The notes below the pieces were generated by a model. It did no database searches, was not told the DNA's origin, and saw only the letters and a program-made list of their open reading frames with translations. Positions 53,065-61,456 of a DNA stretch of 64,000 nucleotides are shown one piece after another; the first letter of the stretch is position 1, and each line of letters begins with the position of its first letter. Source of the stretch: Maribacter arcticus (GTDB taxonomy: Bacteria > Bacteroidota > Bacteroidia > Flavobacteriales > Flavobacteriaceae); assembly GCF_900167935.1 (NCBI RefSeq), contig NZ_FUYL01000007.1, forward strand, positions 124,001-188,000. Direction: 5' to 3'. Both the position numbers and the translations under genes were made by a program.

Positions 53065-53783
53065 TCTGCTTTTGTTAGAATTTCACCTATTTCTTGTTTA
53101 AAATGGGTTAGACTTTTGATTAAAGCATTGAGCATGCGAACATAATCGTTATAAACTTGTTCGTATACAAATACAACCCGATTTCGATAGATGGAACTGG
53201 TTAAAAAATAATCATGCAGTTCTTTACTTCCAACATTCTGCGTAATGGTATTATTCCATTCTGGATACCAGTCATAATTGTCTCTCACGTATTTTTTATG
53301 GTCAATTATTTCGTTTGAAATTCTATTTTCAAGAGGGAGCATAATGGTCTCCATATGCTCATATATGTCATTGAGGTAGAAGGTTAACGTGTCGTTTTCT
53401 TGCAGTTCTCCTAACTGGGAAATACCTTTTTTGTTTAATAGAGATCTTGGGCTATAAACTAATAAGCTTGAAAGTCCTTGATCCAATAAGTCTGGTGTTA
53501 TTGAATCGTGGACTACTTTTTCGAAAACAGATTTCTTTTCATTAAAGAAGTCTACATTTTTTTGTAAATCTTCTATGTCGTCTTCAATATCATTATAAAT
53601 AAGACTATAGATGTTTAGAAGTTTATTCTGCTCTTTATGTTCTTCATTCCAGTTGTTTATGGAAAGCGCTATCAAAATCCCAACTACCACAAGTACAATT
53701 TCACCAATAGCATATTTAAAGTACTTTGTGGTTTTGCCCTCATTGAGTAGGTTTTGGCGAATTTTTCTGAATAATTTTATCAT
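53061..53783 (-). CDS. DUF6090 family membrane protein (array copy 7)
   Basis: 240 aa with head MIKLFRKIRQNLLNEGKTTK, membrane helix IVLVVVGILIALSI, and INNWNEEHKEQN. The tail is diverged and rich in Asp/Tyr (YNDIEDDIEDLQKNVDFF, YDWYPEWNN), with the array core as GISQLGELQENDTLTFYLND. It starts 4 bp after the stop of a tail-only copy. Single-pass, probably periplasmic tail; function unknown. Confidence 0.9.
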   Translation of the reverse strand: MIKLFRKIRQNLLNEGKTTKYFKYAIGEIVLVVVGILIALSINNWNEEHKEQNKLLNIYSLIYNDIEDDIEDLQKNVDFFNEKKSVFEKVVHDSITPDLLDQGLSSLLVYSPRSLLNKKGISQLGELQENDTLTFYLNDIYEHMETIMLPLENRISNEIIDHKKYVRDNYDWYPEWNNTITQNVGSKELHDYFLTSSIYRNRVVFVYEQVYNDYVRMLNALIKSLTHFKQEIGEILTKAE

Positions 53784-53787
53784 AACG

Positions 53788-54246
53788 CTAATTAATTCTC
53801 TGTAGTTCCTGAGTTATTGACTCATTCAATTTGTAGATTTCTGCCAAAAAATTAGCATACATTTCTATTTTAAATCCAGTAAATGTTATGCTTTCTGCTA
53901 AATCAATCTTAAAGGCGGAATCTTTTTTTAGGCCTAACGTATCCGTCAAAATCAAAGCGTTTAAATTCATATCATAATCATAATAATCCTTGGGATTAAA
54001 ATCCGCAGCTTTGAATTTGGACTTTATATTCTCATGGCTGAAATATTTTAGAAAATATGGTTTTAAGGTGGAATAGGTTTTATAGGCGTCAAGGTCATTT
54101 TCTACACGTAACATTATGGTTACTATATTATCATAATGGTTTGCTATTTGTTTTTTAAGCTTTTGGTTGGATATGATATTGATATTATTATCTTTTAAAT
54201 TATTAAAAGAGGATTCATGCAATATCAAAATTAGAGGCGTACCCAA
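53788..54246 (-). pseudogene. DUF6090 tail-only fragment
   Basis: An open stretch of 152 codons that begins only at a TTG and has no head or membrane helix. The array core is recognisable as NNLKDNNINIISNQKLKKQI and ANHYDN, followed by a long helical tail to LNESITQELQRIN. Upstream the frame continues (KYEYALGTPL) into the end of the previous copy without an ATG. The first in-frame ATG lies about 45 residues in. Most likely a copy that lost its head by deletion; a secreted or cytoplasmic product from the TTG cannot be excluded. Confidence 0.6.
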
Positions 54247-54262
54247 CGCATATTCATACTTT

Positions 54263-55018
54263 TTATTTTTCTAATTCATTTTCAACTAAAAGTATCATCT
54301 GGTCTATTTTTTCTCTCAATTGTTCTTCATCCTCTAAAATACTTTTTTTCCATGTCACTATGTTACTAATAACATCTTCCATTTCTCGATTTTTAAAAAA
54401 CCATGTATAATCTGATGTATAGCTCCCCATTGGGATGTCTTTATGTAATTCAATTTGGCGGATTCTGTTTGATGAATTTATTTTTCCATCAATGGCGGGC
54501 CATAATCTTTGGTTTACCAATAACTGTAGGGAAGAAACATCTTGCGTTGCATTAATAACATCGCCTTCAAAAGAGGATAAAAGTGATTTTAGTTTTTCAC
54601 TTTGAATATGGTCTATCTTACCAGATGAAATTAGCGACTTTATAGTTCCGTCACTCGCCTCAAAGGTCCAAACCATCTCAATATCCAACAGAATAGAATC
54701 CAATTTCTGGATAGGAATATTGGAAACATCTGTATTAAACAGTTTTAGTACGTAGATACCTGAATCGAATTCTTTAGATCTTTTTTTTAAAATACCGTTT
54801 AAGCGATCTTTATTAATTAATAGATCACTTTTTAGATTTTGCAATATTTCTTGTTCAGACTGTCTTATTTTTCTATTCTCATTCCAAGTATTGATGCTTA
54901 ATGCTATCAAAATACCAATGACCACAAGCATAATTTCACCAATAGCGTATTTAAAGTATTTACCTGTTTTGCCTTCGTTGAGCATGTTTTGGCGAATTTT
55001 TCGGAAGAATTTTATCAT
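54263..55018 (-). CDS. DUF6090 family membrane protein (array copy 5)
   Basis: 251 aa: head MIKFFRKIRQNMLNEGKTGK, membrane helix IMLVVIGILIALSI, then INTWNENRKIRQSEQ. The tail is strongly helical with the core GTIKSLISSGKIDHIQSEKL and a C-terminal coiled-coil-like EEQLREKIDQMILLVENELEK. Starts 11 bp after the interrupted copy. Function unknown. Confidence 0.9.
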   Translation of the reverse strand: MIKFFRKIRQNMLNEGKTGKYFKYAIGEIMLVVIGILIALSINTWNENRKIRQSEQEILQNLKSDLLINKDRLNGILKKRSKEFDSGIYVLKLFNTDVSNIPIQKLDSILLDIEMVWTFEASDGTIKSLISSGKIDHIQSEKLKSLLSSFEGDVINATQDVSSLQLLVNQRLWPAIDGKINSSNRIRQIELHKDIPMGSYTSDYTWFFKNREMEDVISNIVTWKKSILEDEEQLREKIDQMILLVENELEK

Positions 55019-55029
55019 AGTTAAATTGG

Positions 55030-55776
55030 TTAGTAATGCGTTTCTAAATGGTGTATAATCCTATTAGCTTTTTCTTCGGCATTTTTAAATCTTCCTTCAA
55101 AATACGTCGCTGTACTTCCTATATATCTGCATAAGGGTAAAATTCGGGTATCGTTAAAAATAGATTCGTATACTGCTTTGTTAGGAACGCTAGGGTTTTT
55201 AGTGGGAAAAAATTTGAGATGTTCGGTATTTGTAAAAAGTTCGTATTTCAGCTGTCTCAGTTCTAAACGTACAGGGTTGGCAGAGTTGTTAAAGTTAATG
55301 GAGAGGTTGTCAAAGTAATTGTAATAGTCCATTAACAAGTTCACAAGTTCTTGGTCTTCTAATTCTGATAGTATTCCGTTAGCGCTTAGATAATCCCAAG
55401 TATTATTTTGTTGTGATAGTATAGGGGTAGTGGTAAAGGAATTGAAATCGAGAATAAATTTTAAAGAATCTACTATAGGTTTTTGTTCAGATTCCATAAT
55501 GGGTATAATATGATCGGCTGCACTGTGCTGTTTCTCTAGGTCCTTAATGAGTGATTTAATTTGTAACCCATCTGCACGCATATCGCCCAAAATAGAATGC
55601 ATCTTTACCTCTAATTGTTTTTGATACTTTTTTTCTTAATTCCAATTATTAATTTGAAGTGCAATGAGAATGCCAATAACCACAAGCACTATTTCACCAA
55701 GGGCATATTTAAAGTATTTGCTCGTTTTACCTTCTTTGAGCAAGTTTTGGCGAATTTTTCTAAAGAATTTTATCAT
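55030..55776 (-). pseudogene. DUF6090 copy split by one nonsense codon
   Basis: The head MIKFFRKIRQNLLKEGKTSK, membrane helix and QINNWN are intact, then TAA at 55636-55638 stops the frame where all other copies carry E, D or Q. The same frame continues with EKKYQKQLEVKMHSILGDM and a full tail to 55030, with the core WDYLSANGILSELEDQELVN. A single G-to-T change (GAA to TAA) explains it. The ATG overlaps the previous stop (ATGA), so the coupling is intact. The tail could still be made by reinitiation at the ATG at 55602, but it would lack the membrane anchor. Recent inactivation is likely. Confidence 0.85.
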
Positions 55777-56522
55777 TTGTTTTGTATTTCAAGGTCAAGT
55801 TGATGTAGAAGTGTTTTAGAGTTGTAGAACGAATACTCCAATTCCTCTTGGGTCTCTGTAAACAGAATTCTCTTAAAATTGCTTATACCTTGAAACGTAG
55901 CTGCAAGATGGCTATCATCTATACTATCCCAGATCAGCGAATCAATCAATGGTCCTTGGTCATGAATAGCTGTAGAACCAAATGTGTAGGTATTTACATA
56001 AGAAGTTATTTTTTCCCTGTAATCGTTGGTGGTTTTTTCAACTCTATCTTTAAGAAAGAATTTCTTGTTGTAAAAATTCTTAATTGTTGCTTTTAAAGAA
56101 TCAGGCAAGCTTTCTATCAATCCAGTCTGATTTAGACTGTTATAAGCATTGGAATTGTATACGATTTGAGCGCTCCAATTTGGATTAAATTCATAGCGCA
56201 TTATTTGGATTAACGTATCTAGGGATGCATTTGGTTTTGCAACTCTTGCTCTCAAAGATTCGTTTAACTGATACTGCTGGGTAATAAATGGTAATTTTTC
56301 TTTAATCAATAGGGTATCTTGAACCAAATCATTACGTAAGGCTATAAGCGAGTTTTTAATTTCTGCTTTCTTTTTTAAACTTTCATTCCAATTATTGATT
56401 TGCAAAGCAATCAAAATCCCAATGACCACAAGCACAATTTCACCAATAGCGTATTTAAAGTATTTACCTGTTTTGCCTTCGTTGAGCAGGTTTTGCCGTA
56501 TTGTTCGAAAGAATTTAATCAT
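55773..56522 (-). CDS. DUF6090 family membrane protein (array copy 3)
   Basis: 249 aa from the ATG at 56522, 4 bp after the previous stop; the longer frame to 56558 would overlap that gene. Head MIKFFRTIRQNLLNEGKTGK, helix IVLVVIGILIALQI, then NNWNESLKKKAEIKN. The tail core is YNSLNQTGLIESLPDSLKAT and it ends in a helical QEELEYSFYNSKTLLHQLDL. Its TGA overlaps the next ATG (ATGA). Function unknown. Confidence 0.9.
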   Translation of the reverse strand: MIKFFRTIRQNLLNEGKTGKYFKYAIGEIVLVVIGILIALQINNWNESLKKKAEIKNSLIALRNDLVQDTLLIKEKLPFITQQYQLNESLRARVAKPNASLDTLIQIMRYEFNPNWSAQIVYNSNAYNSLNQTGLIESLPDSLKATIKNFYNKKFFLKDRVEKTTNDYREKITSYVNTYTFGSTAIHDQGPLIDSLIWDSIDDSHLAATFQGISNFKRILFTETQEELEYSFYNSKTLLHQLDLEIQNK

Positions 56523-56526
56523 TGGT

Positions 56527-57267
56527 TTAAGATTTAGTTGCGTGTAGAACCTCTTCAATAAGAAGATCGGTTTCGTCTAGTCTCTCAATAATTTGTTGAT
56601 GTAGCCATAATGCATTATCCAATAAATTTTCAAATTCAACCTTTTGGAATAAGGGATAATAGCTAGGTTTTACCTTAGAGGTTCCTGCCCATTTATAATT
56701 GGCGTTACTGTCCATTTCTTTAAAAGAAATATGGGTTAACAAAAAAGGCAAAAAATGCTCGTTATTCCATGAATCTAGTTTTTCGAAGCGTATTTTTCTG
56801 ATTTCTGAGAGTGAATTCCAATGGTATAAAAGGGAGGTGATGGAGTCATTTTCAAAAAGGTTGAGACGTCCATTTTGGACAACACCATTAACTGCGTTGT
56901 CTGCAAATGCCAGTTCATTAGAAGGGAAGGATTGAAAAAGTAAACTGTCTAAATTATGATTTAAAAGTTCTTCTTCAGAAGCGCCGATTAAACTCATCAA
57001 CTTCATGGAGGAATTAATGGCCCGTTCCTCAACGACTCTAAAGTTTGCAACGACCTTTTTATTGGATTCAAACTCTATATGTAGTTTAGAAAGTAACTCT
57101 CTTTTTTCAAATCCGTTAAGTACGTCTTGGTTCCAATTATTGATTTGCAGGGCAATCAAAATACCAATGACTACTAGTACAATCTCACCAATGGCGTATT
57201 TAAAGTATTTGGATGTTTTTCCTTCATTGAGTAGGTTTTGGCGAATTTTTCGGAAGAATTTAATCAT
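56527..57267 (-). CDS. DUF6090 family membrane protein (array copy 2)
   Basis: 246 aa: head MIKFFRKIRQNLLNEGKTSK, helix IVLVVIGILIALQI, then NNWNQDVLNGFEKRE. The tail is diverged, with core VNGVVQNGRLNLFENDSITS and a C-terminal LHQQIIERLDETDLLIEEVL helix. It follows copy 1 after 102 bp, the widest gap inside the array, which could hold an internal promoter. Function unknown. Confidence 0.9.
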   Translation of the reverse strand: MIKFFRKIRQNLLNEGKTSKYFKYAIGEIVLVVIGILIALQINNWNQDVLNGFEKRELLSKLHIEFESNKKVVANFRVVEERAINSSMKLMSLIGASEEELLNHNLDSLLFQSFPSNELAFADNAVNGVVQNGRLNLFENDSITSLLYHWNSLSEIRKIRFEKLDSWNNEHFLPFLLTHISFKEMDSNANYKWAGTSKVKPSYYPLFQKVEFENLLDNALWLHQQIIERLDETDLLIEEVLHATKS

Positions 57268-57369
57268 GGTTTATGTTTTGTATATGTAGTCCTTTTGGTT
57301 GTCTTAAGATACGTATCGGTAAAATCTAAGAATTAACATTCACCGTCTATGTAATAAAATCATTTTAGT

Positions 57370-58104
57370 TCATTTAATGAGTTCGTCTTTTAACAAAGGC
57401 AATAGCGCTTCTATGCTGCTTTCGCAGTTTAGCATTGATTTTTTGACGGACATTGACAGGAAATATATTTTACGACAGTCTTTGTTTAATTCGTCATATT
57501 GTTTTTGCAACGTTGCATCATCTGTTTCCCACTGATTTTTAATAACTAAATGCGCAATATCTCCAAAAAAGTTACTGATCAACCCTTCTTGTGCCAGTCG
57601 TTCTAGGGTCATATCTAAATCTTTATACTCCCAGTAGTGTACTTCAAACAGGTCTATTACTTTTTTTTGCAAGGAATCGGACTGTATTAGATCTATTTGT
57701 TGGTTCTGGGAAATTTTGGTGTACAATGAAACGTTGGGAACAAATGAATAGCTGGTATTGCCAACTTGCCAAATCATCCTATAAATCTCTTCGTCCGTAA
57801 ATTTAGATTTTACCTCCGCTAATGATTCAGTTATAAATATTCTTTGTGCGGTGAGTGCAGTGTCTAAAATCATAGATTTAGTACGAACATCTTCCAAGTC
57901 GCTTTCAAGGCTTTTAATAAGGGTTCTGTAGAGTTCTTTTTCAGTGATCCTATCTTTTCTAGCATCATTCCAATTATTAATGGACAAGGCAATGAGAATA
58001 CCAAGAACCACGAGCACAATCTCGCCAATGGCATATTTGAAATACTTGGTGGTTTTACCTTCGTTGAGCAGGTTTTGGCGTATTCTTCGAAAGAATTTTA
58101 TCAT
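57370..58104 (-). CDS. DUF6090 family membrane protein (array copy 1)
   Basis: 244 aa and the first array member in the direction of transcription. Head MIKFFRRIRQNLLNEGKTTK, helix IVLVVLGILIALSI, then NNWNDARKDRITEKE. Tail core TKISQNQQIDLIQSDSLQKK and a terminal SIEALLPLLKDELIK. It begins 20 bp after the tricorn-type protease stop, so the array is probably co-transcribed with that protease. Function unknown. Confidence 0.9.
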   Translation of the reverse strand: MIKFFRRIRQNLLNEGKTTKYFKYAIGEIVLVVLGILIALSINNWNDARKDRITEKELYRTLIKSLESDLEDVRTKSMILDTALTAQRIFITESLAEVKSKFTDEEIYRMIWQVGNTSYSFVPNVSLYTKISQNQQIDLIQSDSLQKKVIDLFEVHYWEYKDLDMTLERLAQEGLISNFFGDIAHLVIKNQWETDDATLQKQYDELNKDCRKIYFLSMSVKKSMLNCESSIEALLPLLKDELIK

Positions 58105-58124
58105 TGGTCAATCTTTCTAATTTA

Positions 58125-61100
58125 TTAATTCCCTGTTGCTGGCTTTGAAAATTTAGGTGGTACAATACTCGTTTTTGTGCCTAGTTGTTTTAATAACTCT
58201 TCAACCGCACGCTCTAACTGTGGATCTTTGTCTTTGGAAAGGGAAAAAGCATCTTGCCTTACTTCTATATCTGGAGCAACCCCAGCATTCTCTGCTATCC
58301 ATTTGTTGTTAATAGGGTCAAAGACTGCATTGTCTGGGGAGGTGAGGGCACCGCCATCAACCAAAGCATAATGAACGGAGGATTTTACCAATCCGCCCCA
58401 AGTGGTCACACCAATAAGCTTGCCTGCTTTTTGCTGTCTAAAGACCCATGGAAAGAAATCTCCGCCAGAACCGGCCATTTCGTTGATTAATAGCACCTTT
58501 GGTCCTAAAATACCTGAGGGCAATTGCATGGGTTTTCCATTGGGTACTTCATTCGTTAAACCTGCCCGTAAGCTTCGGGTCATGAGGTCTACCATGTAAT
58601 CGTCCAAAAGTCCGCCGCCATTAAAACGTTCGTCTATGACCGCGCCTTCTTTGTCTTGTTGTGCAAAATAATAGCGGTTAAAAGACACATAGCCTTGACC
58701 CGAGGTATTGGGCACCCAAACATAGCCCAATCTGCCGTTGGAAAGCGAATCTACCAATCTACGATTATCTTCTACCCACGTACGTTGCCGTAACGAGTTT
58801 TCACTTTTTATCGGTTTTACAATTTCTTTCCATGCTCCTTCAAAAGTTGGTTCGCTATTGATGTGTACTACGGTTTGCTTGTCCACTGTGCCATCTAGAT
58901 GCTTGTAGATATTGTCGTTACCTTTCAGTTCATTTCCGTTTATACCTACTATATAGTAATCGTTTTTTATATTGAGGCCAGGGGCATCCAAGGGTCCAGA
59001 TAAACCCGGATTCCAGCTTTCGGTGGTATACATTTTTTTTATTTTCCAACGATTGTTCTCAACCGTCATATCCGCTCCGAGCATTCCCATTTTGGAATCG
59101 GCAATTTCTGGATAATCCCCTCCAAACACAAAACTATGGCCAACAGAAAGTTCACCGTTTACCTGATCTAAAACGTACGTTAGATCCGCTCTATGTTTTA
59201 TAAAAGGAACTAGAGGTGCGTAGCGCTCATAAACCGTGTTCCAATCACGACCATGAAGATTTGGGTCATAAAAATAGTCGCGCTCATATCGCCATGCTTC
59301 TTCGAACATCTGCTTCCATTCCATGGAACGATCTAATTTCATTTGAAGATCTACTTTTACCGTTTTTCCTTTTTCGCCACTATCTCCTTTGGTGTCCATT
59401 ACGTTCCATTGCCCGTTTACATTTGCCAATAGATGTTCTCCGTTACCGGTAATGGATACCTTTTCTACACCGGAAATGAAGTCTTTACTTTTTTGATCTT
59501 CTAACGTAAACTTTTTAAGGGCGAGACCTTTTTCGTTGGGAACGTATTCTCCCAGAAATATAGCACCCTCTGGTCCCGCAGAAATAAAGCTGTATTCGCG
59601 TTCTGGAACAGGTAGAGCTAGAGTGCGTCGGCTTAAATTCTCAAAATCTATTTTTACGGTCTTTTTTGGAGCCTCTTCATCCTTTCCTTTTTTATTCTTC
59701 TTTTTATCGGAATCTTTTTTGTCGTCGGTTTCCTTTTCAGGAGTTTCCTCATCACTTTTTGGTTTAAAAGGGGAGGGGTCATCTTGCTGTAAATTAATAA
59801 TATAGGCGGCATACGAGGGACTGGAAGACATTGAACTTGTATTTGCCCAACCAGAGCCCAATGCCACTTCTGTACTCGCTAAAAAGTAAAATTGTTTGTG
59901 GTTTAGATCCCAAGCGGGGGAGAACGAATCTGCAAAAACATCGGTAATGGCTCTTTTTAGTCCATCCTTGACCGACCATATAAAAATCTGTCTAAAGTTA
60001 TTACTGCCGGCTTTTGCATACGCTAGCCAATTTGAATCTGGAGACCAGTTCATAGTAATACTACCACGTTCTATATTAGTGCCACCAACATCTATGGTCT
60101 GTATGGCTTTTGTCTCTAAATTCAATATCCGTAAACGAACATCATCATCTACAAAAGCGATATGTTTCCCGTCGGGTGACCAACTAGGATCCCATGCCAT
60201 TTTAGATTCTCCGATAGCGATTGGTGTAGGCGTATCTAACCCGTCTTGTGATGCCAACATTAGTGCATACCCTTTTCCATCCATATCAGAAAACCAGGCT
60301 AATTGATCGCCTTTAGGAGACCAGATGGGTGCTCTATCTGCGGCATTGGCAGTTTCCGTTATATTTCTTGAATCACCAAACTCCACGGGTATCGTAAAAA
60401 TATCACCACGTGATTCTACAATGACCCGCTTTCCATTGGGGGATAAGGATGCAGCGCGTGCCGAGGAACTTACATCTTCCCATTGGGTGGCGGCCCATGG
60501 AAAATCGCCAATAATATCTATTTGTAATTGTTTTGTTGTTTTTGTATTTAAGTCCAAAAGATGCAGATAACCTTCAAGTTCGTAAGCGAGTGTATTCTCA
60601 TTTCCCGCTAACCATTTAACATCTGCACCTTTGAATTCTGTAATTTGCTGTAATTCTTTGGTTTTAGTATCGTAAGACCAAATGTTCGCTACCAAATCAC
60701 GATCCGATATAAAATAAACTACATCGCCCAACCAGAGTGGTTGAATGTCAGTAGTGCTTTCGTTGGGCAATAATTCTTCTTCTGATGTCGTGGTGTTTAA
60801 GATAATCAATGGTGTATTTTGACCTCCTCTGTACCCGCGCCATTCGCTGTCCCAACGGCTTACCCTATCGATAATCAAGTGCTCGCCATCAGGGGCAAAT
60901 GCCCCATCAAAACCCCACTGATTATGAACCAAAGAAGGTATATTTTCTGTAATGCCAGTAGTCCATAAGCGGTTATAAGGACTTGGTGCCGTATCTCGGT
61001 TACTGGCGTAGAGGATACGTGTACCATCGTTGCTCCATCCCCTTACCAGAGAGCCGCTAGGATGCCATGTAATTTGTTTGGCTTCGCCACCTTCTGCGGG

Positions 61101-61406
61101 CACTACATAGACTGCTTGATATCCCGTTCGATTCGATGAAAAAGCAATCCAGTTACCGTCTGGAGAAAAATATGGATTTGATTCCACGGCCTGTGTACTT
61201 GTAATTCTTTTCGCTTCGCCACCATTTATATTGCTCACCCAAATATCGCTTCCATAGGTAAATGTAATATGGGTAGTGCTTATGTCAGGTTGACGTAATA
61301 ATCTAGTGCCTTGCGCTTGTAAAGTGGCCATGGTTATAAACGGTAGGGCGATAAGTACAAATAGTAGTTTGCAGTGGTGTTGTTTTAAATAGTCTAGTCG
61401 GTTCAT
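58125..61406 (-). CDS. Tricorn-type S41 protease with beta-propellers and PDZ-like region
   Basis: A 1093-aa secreted protease (signal LLFVLIALPFITMATLQAQ). Residues ~35-560 hold two sets of WD40-like/TolB propeller blades (YFSPDGNWIAFSSNRTGYQA, SLSPNGKRVIVESRGD, WSPDGKHIAFVDDD). A lysine/glutamate-rich linker lies at ~555-590. The C-terminal core region has SVGHSFVFGGDYPE (His), a PDZ-like segment with YIVGINGNELKG, and the S41 active site: NGGGLLDDYMVDLM and LINEMAGSGGDFFPW (Ser). This is the tricorn protease layout, which in archaea degrades peptides to 2-4-residue products. The 3' end runs 20 bp into the DUF6090 array. Confidence 0.94.
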   Translation of the reverse strand: MNRLDYLKQHHCKLLFVLIALPFITMATLQAQGTRLLRQPDISTTHITFTYGSDIWVSNINGGEAKRITSTQAVESNPYFSPDGNWIAFSSNRTGYQAVYVVPAEGGEAKQITWHPSGSLVRGWSNDGTRILYASNRDTAPSPYNRLWTTGITENIPSLVHNQWGFDGAFAPDGEHLIIDRVSRWDSEWRGYRGGQNTPLIILNTTTSEEELLPNESTTDIQPLWLGDVVYFISDRDLVANIWSYDTKTKELQQITEFKGADVKWLAGNENTLAYELEGYLHLLDLNTKTTKQLQIDIIGDFPWAATQWEDVSSSARAASLSPNGKRVIVESRGDIFTIPVEFGDSRNITETANAADRAPIWSPKGDQLAWFSDMDGKGYALMLASQDGLDTPTPIAIGESKMAWDPSWSPDGKHIAFVDDDVRLRILNLETKAIQTIDVGGTNIERGSITMNWSPDSNWLAYAKAGSNNFRQIFIWSVKDGLKRAITDVFADSFSPAWDLNHKQFYFLASTEVALGSGWANTSSMSSSPSYAAYIINLQQDDPSPFKPKSDEETPEKETDDKKDSDKKKNKKGKDEEAPKKTVKIDFENLSRRTLALPVPEREYSFISAGPEGAIFLGEYVPNEKGLALKKFTLEDQKSKDFISGVEKVSITGNGEHLLANVNGQWNVMDTKGDSGEKGKTVKVDLQMKLDRSMEWKQMFEEAWRYERDYFYDPNLHGRDWNTVYERYAPLVPFIKHRADLTYVLDQVNGELSVGHSFVFGGDYPEIADSKMGMLGADMTVENNRWKIKKMYTTESWNPGLSGPLDAPGLNIKNDYYIVGINGNELKGNDNIYKHLDGTVDKQTVVHINSEPTFEGAWKEIVKPIKSENSLRQRTWVEDNRRLVDSLSNGRLGYVWVPNTSGQGYVSFNRYYFAQQDKEGAVIDERFNGGGLLDDYMVDLMTRSLRAGLTNEVPNGKPMQLPSGILGPKVLLINEMAGSGGDFFPWVFRQQKAGKLIGVTTWGGLVKSSVHYALVDGGALTSPDNAVFDPINNKWIAENAGVAPDIEVRQDAFSLSKDKDPQLERAVEELLKQLGTKTSIVPPKFSKPATGN

Positions 61407-61456
61407 TTAGTTATGTTTGATTTCTAAAGTATGCTTTGTTTTATTCAAGAATTGAT

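Larger units (their letters stand above)
50847..58104 (-). repeat. Tandem DUF6090 gene array with repeated ~135-bp heads
   Basis: Seven near-identical head segments of ~135-140 bp occur in direct orientation, ending (at their ATG side) at 51756, 53783, 55018, 55776, 56522, 57267 and 58104. Two shorter head remnants start at 50957 and 53064. DNA identity is high across the segment encoding KYFKYAIGEIVLVVIGILIAL and falls off sharply afterwards. The array is broken once by an M19 dipeptidase gene. Confidence 0.95.
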
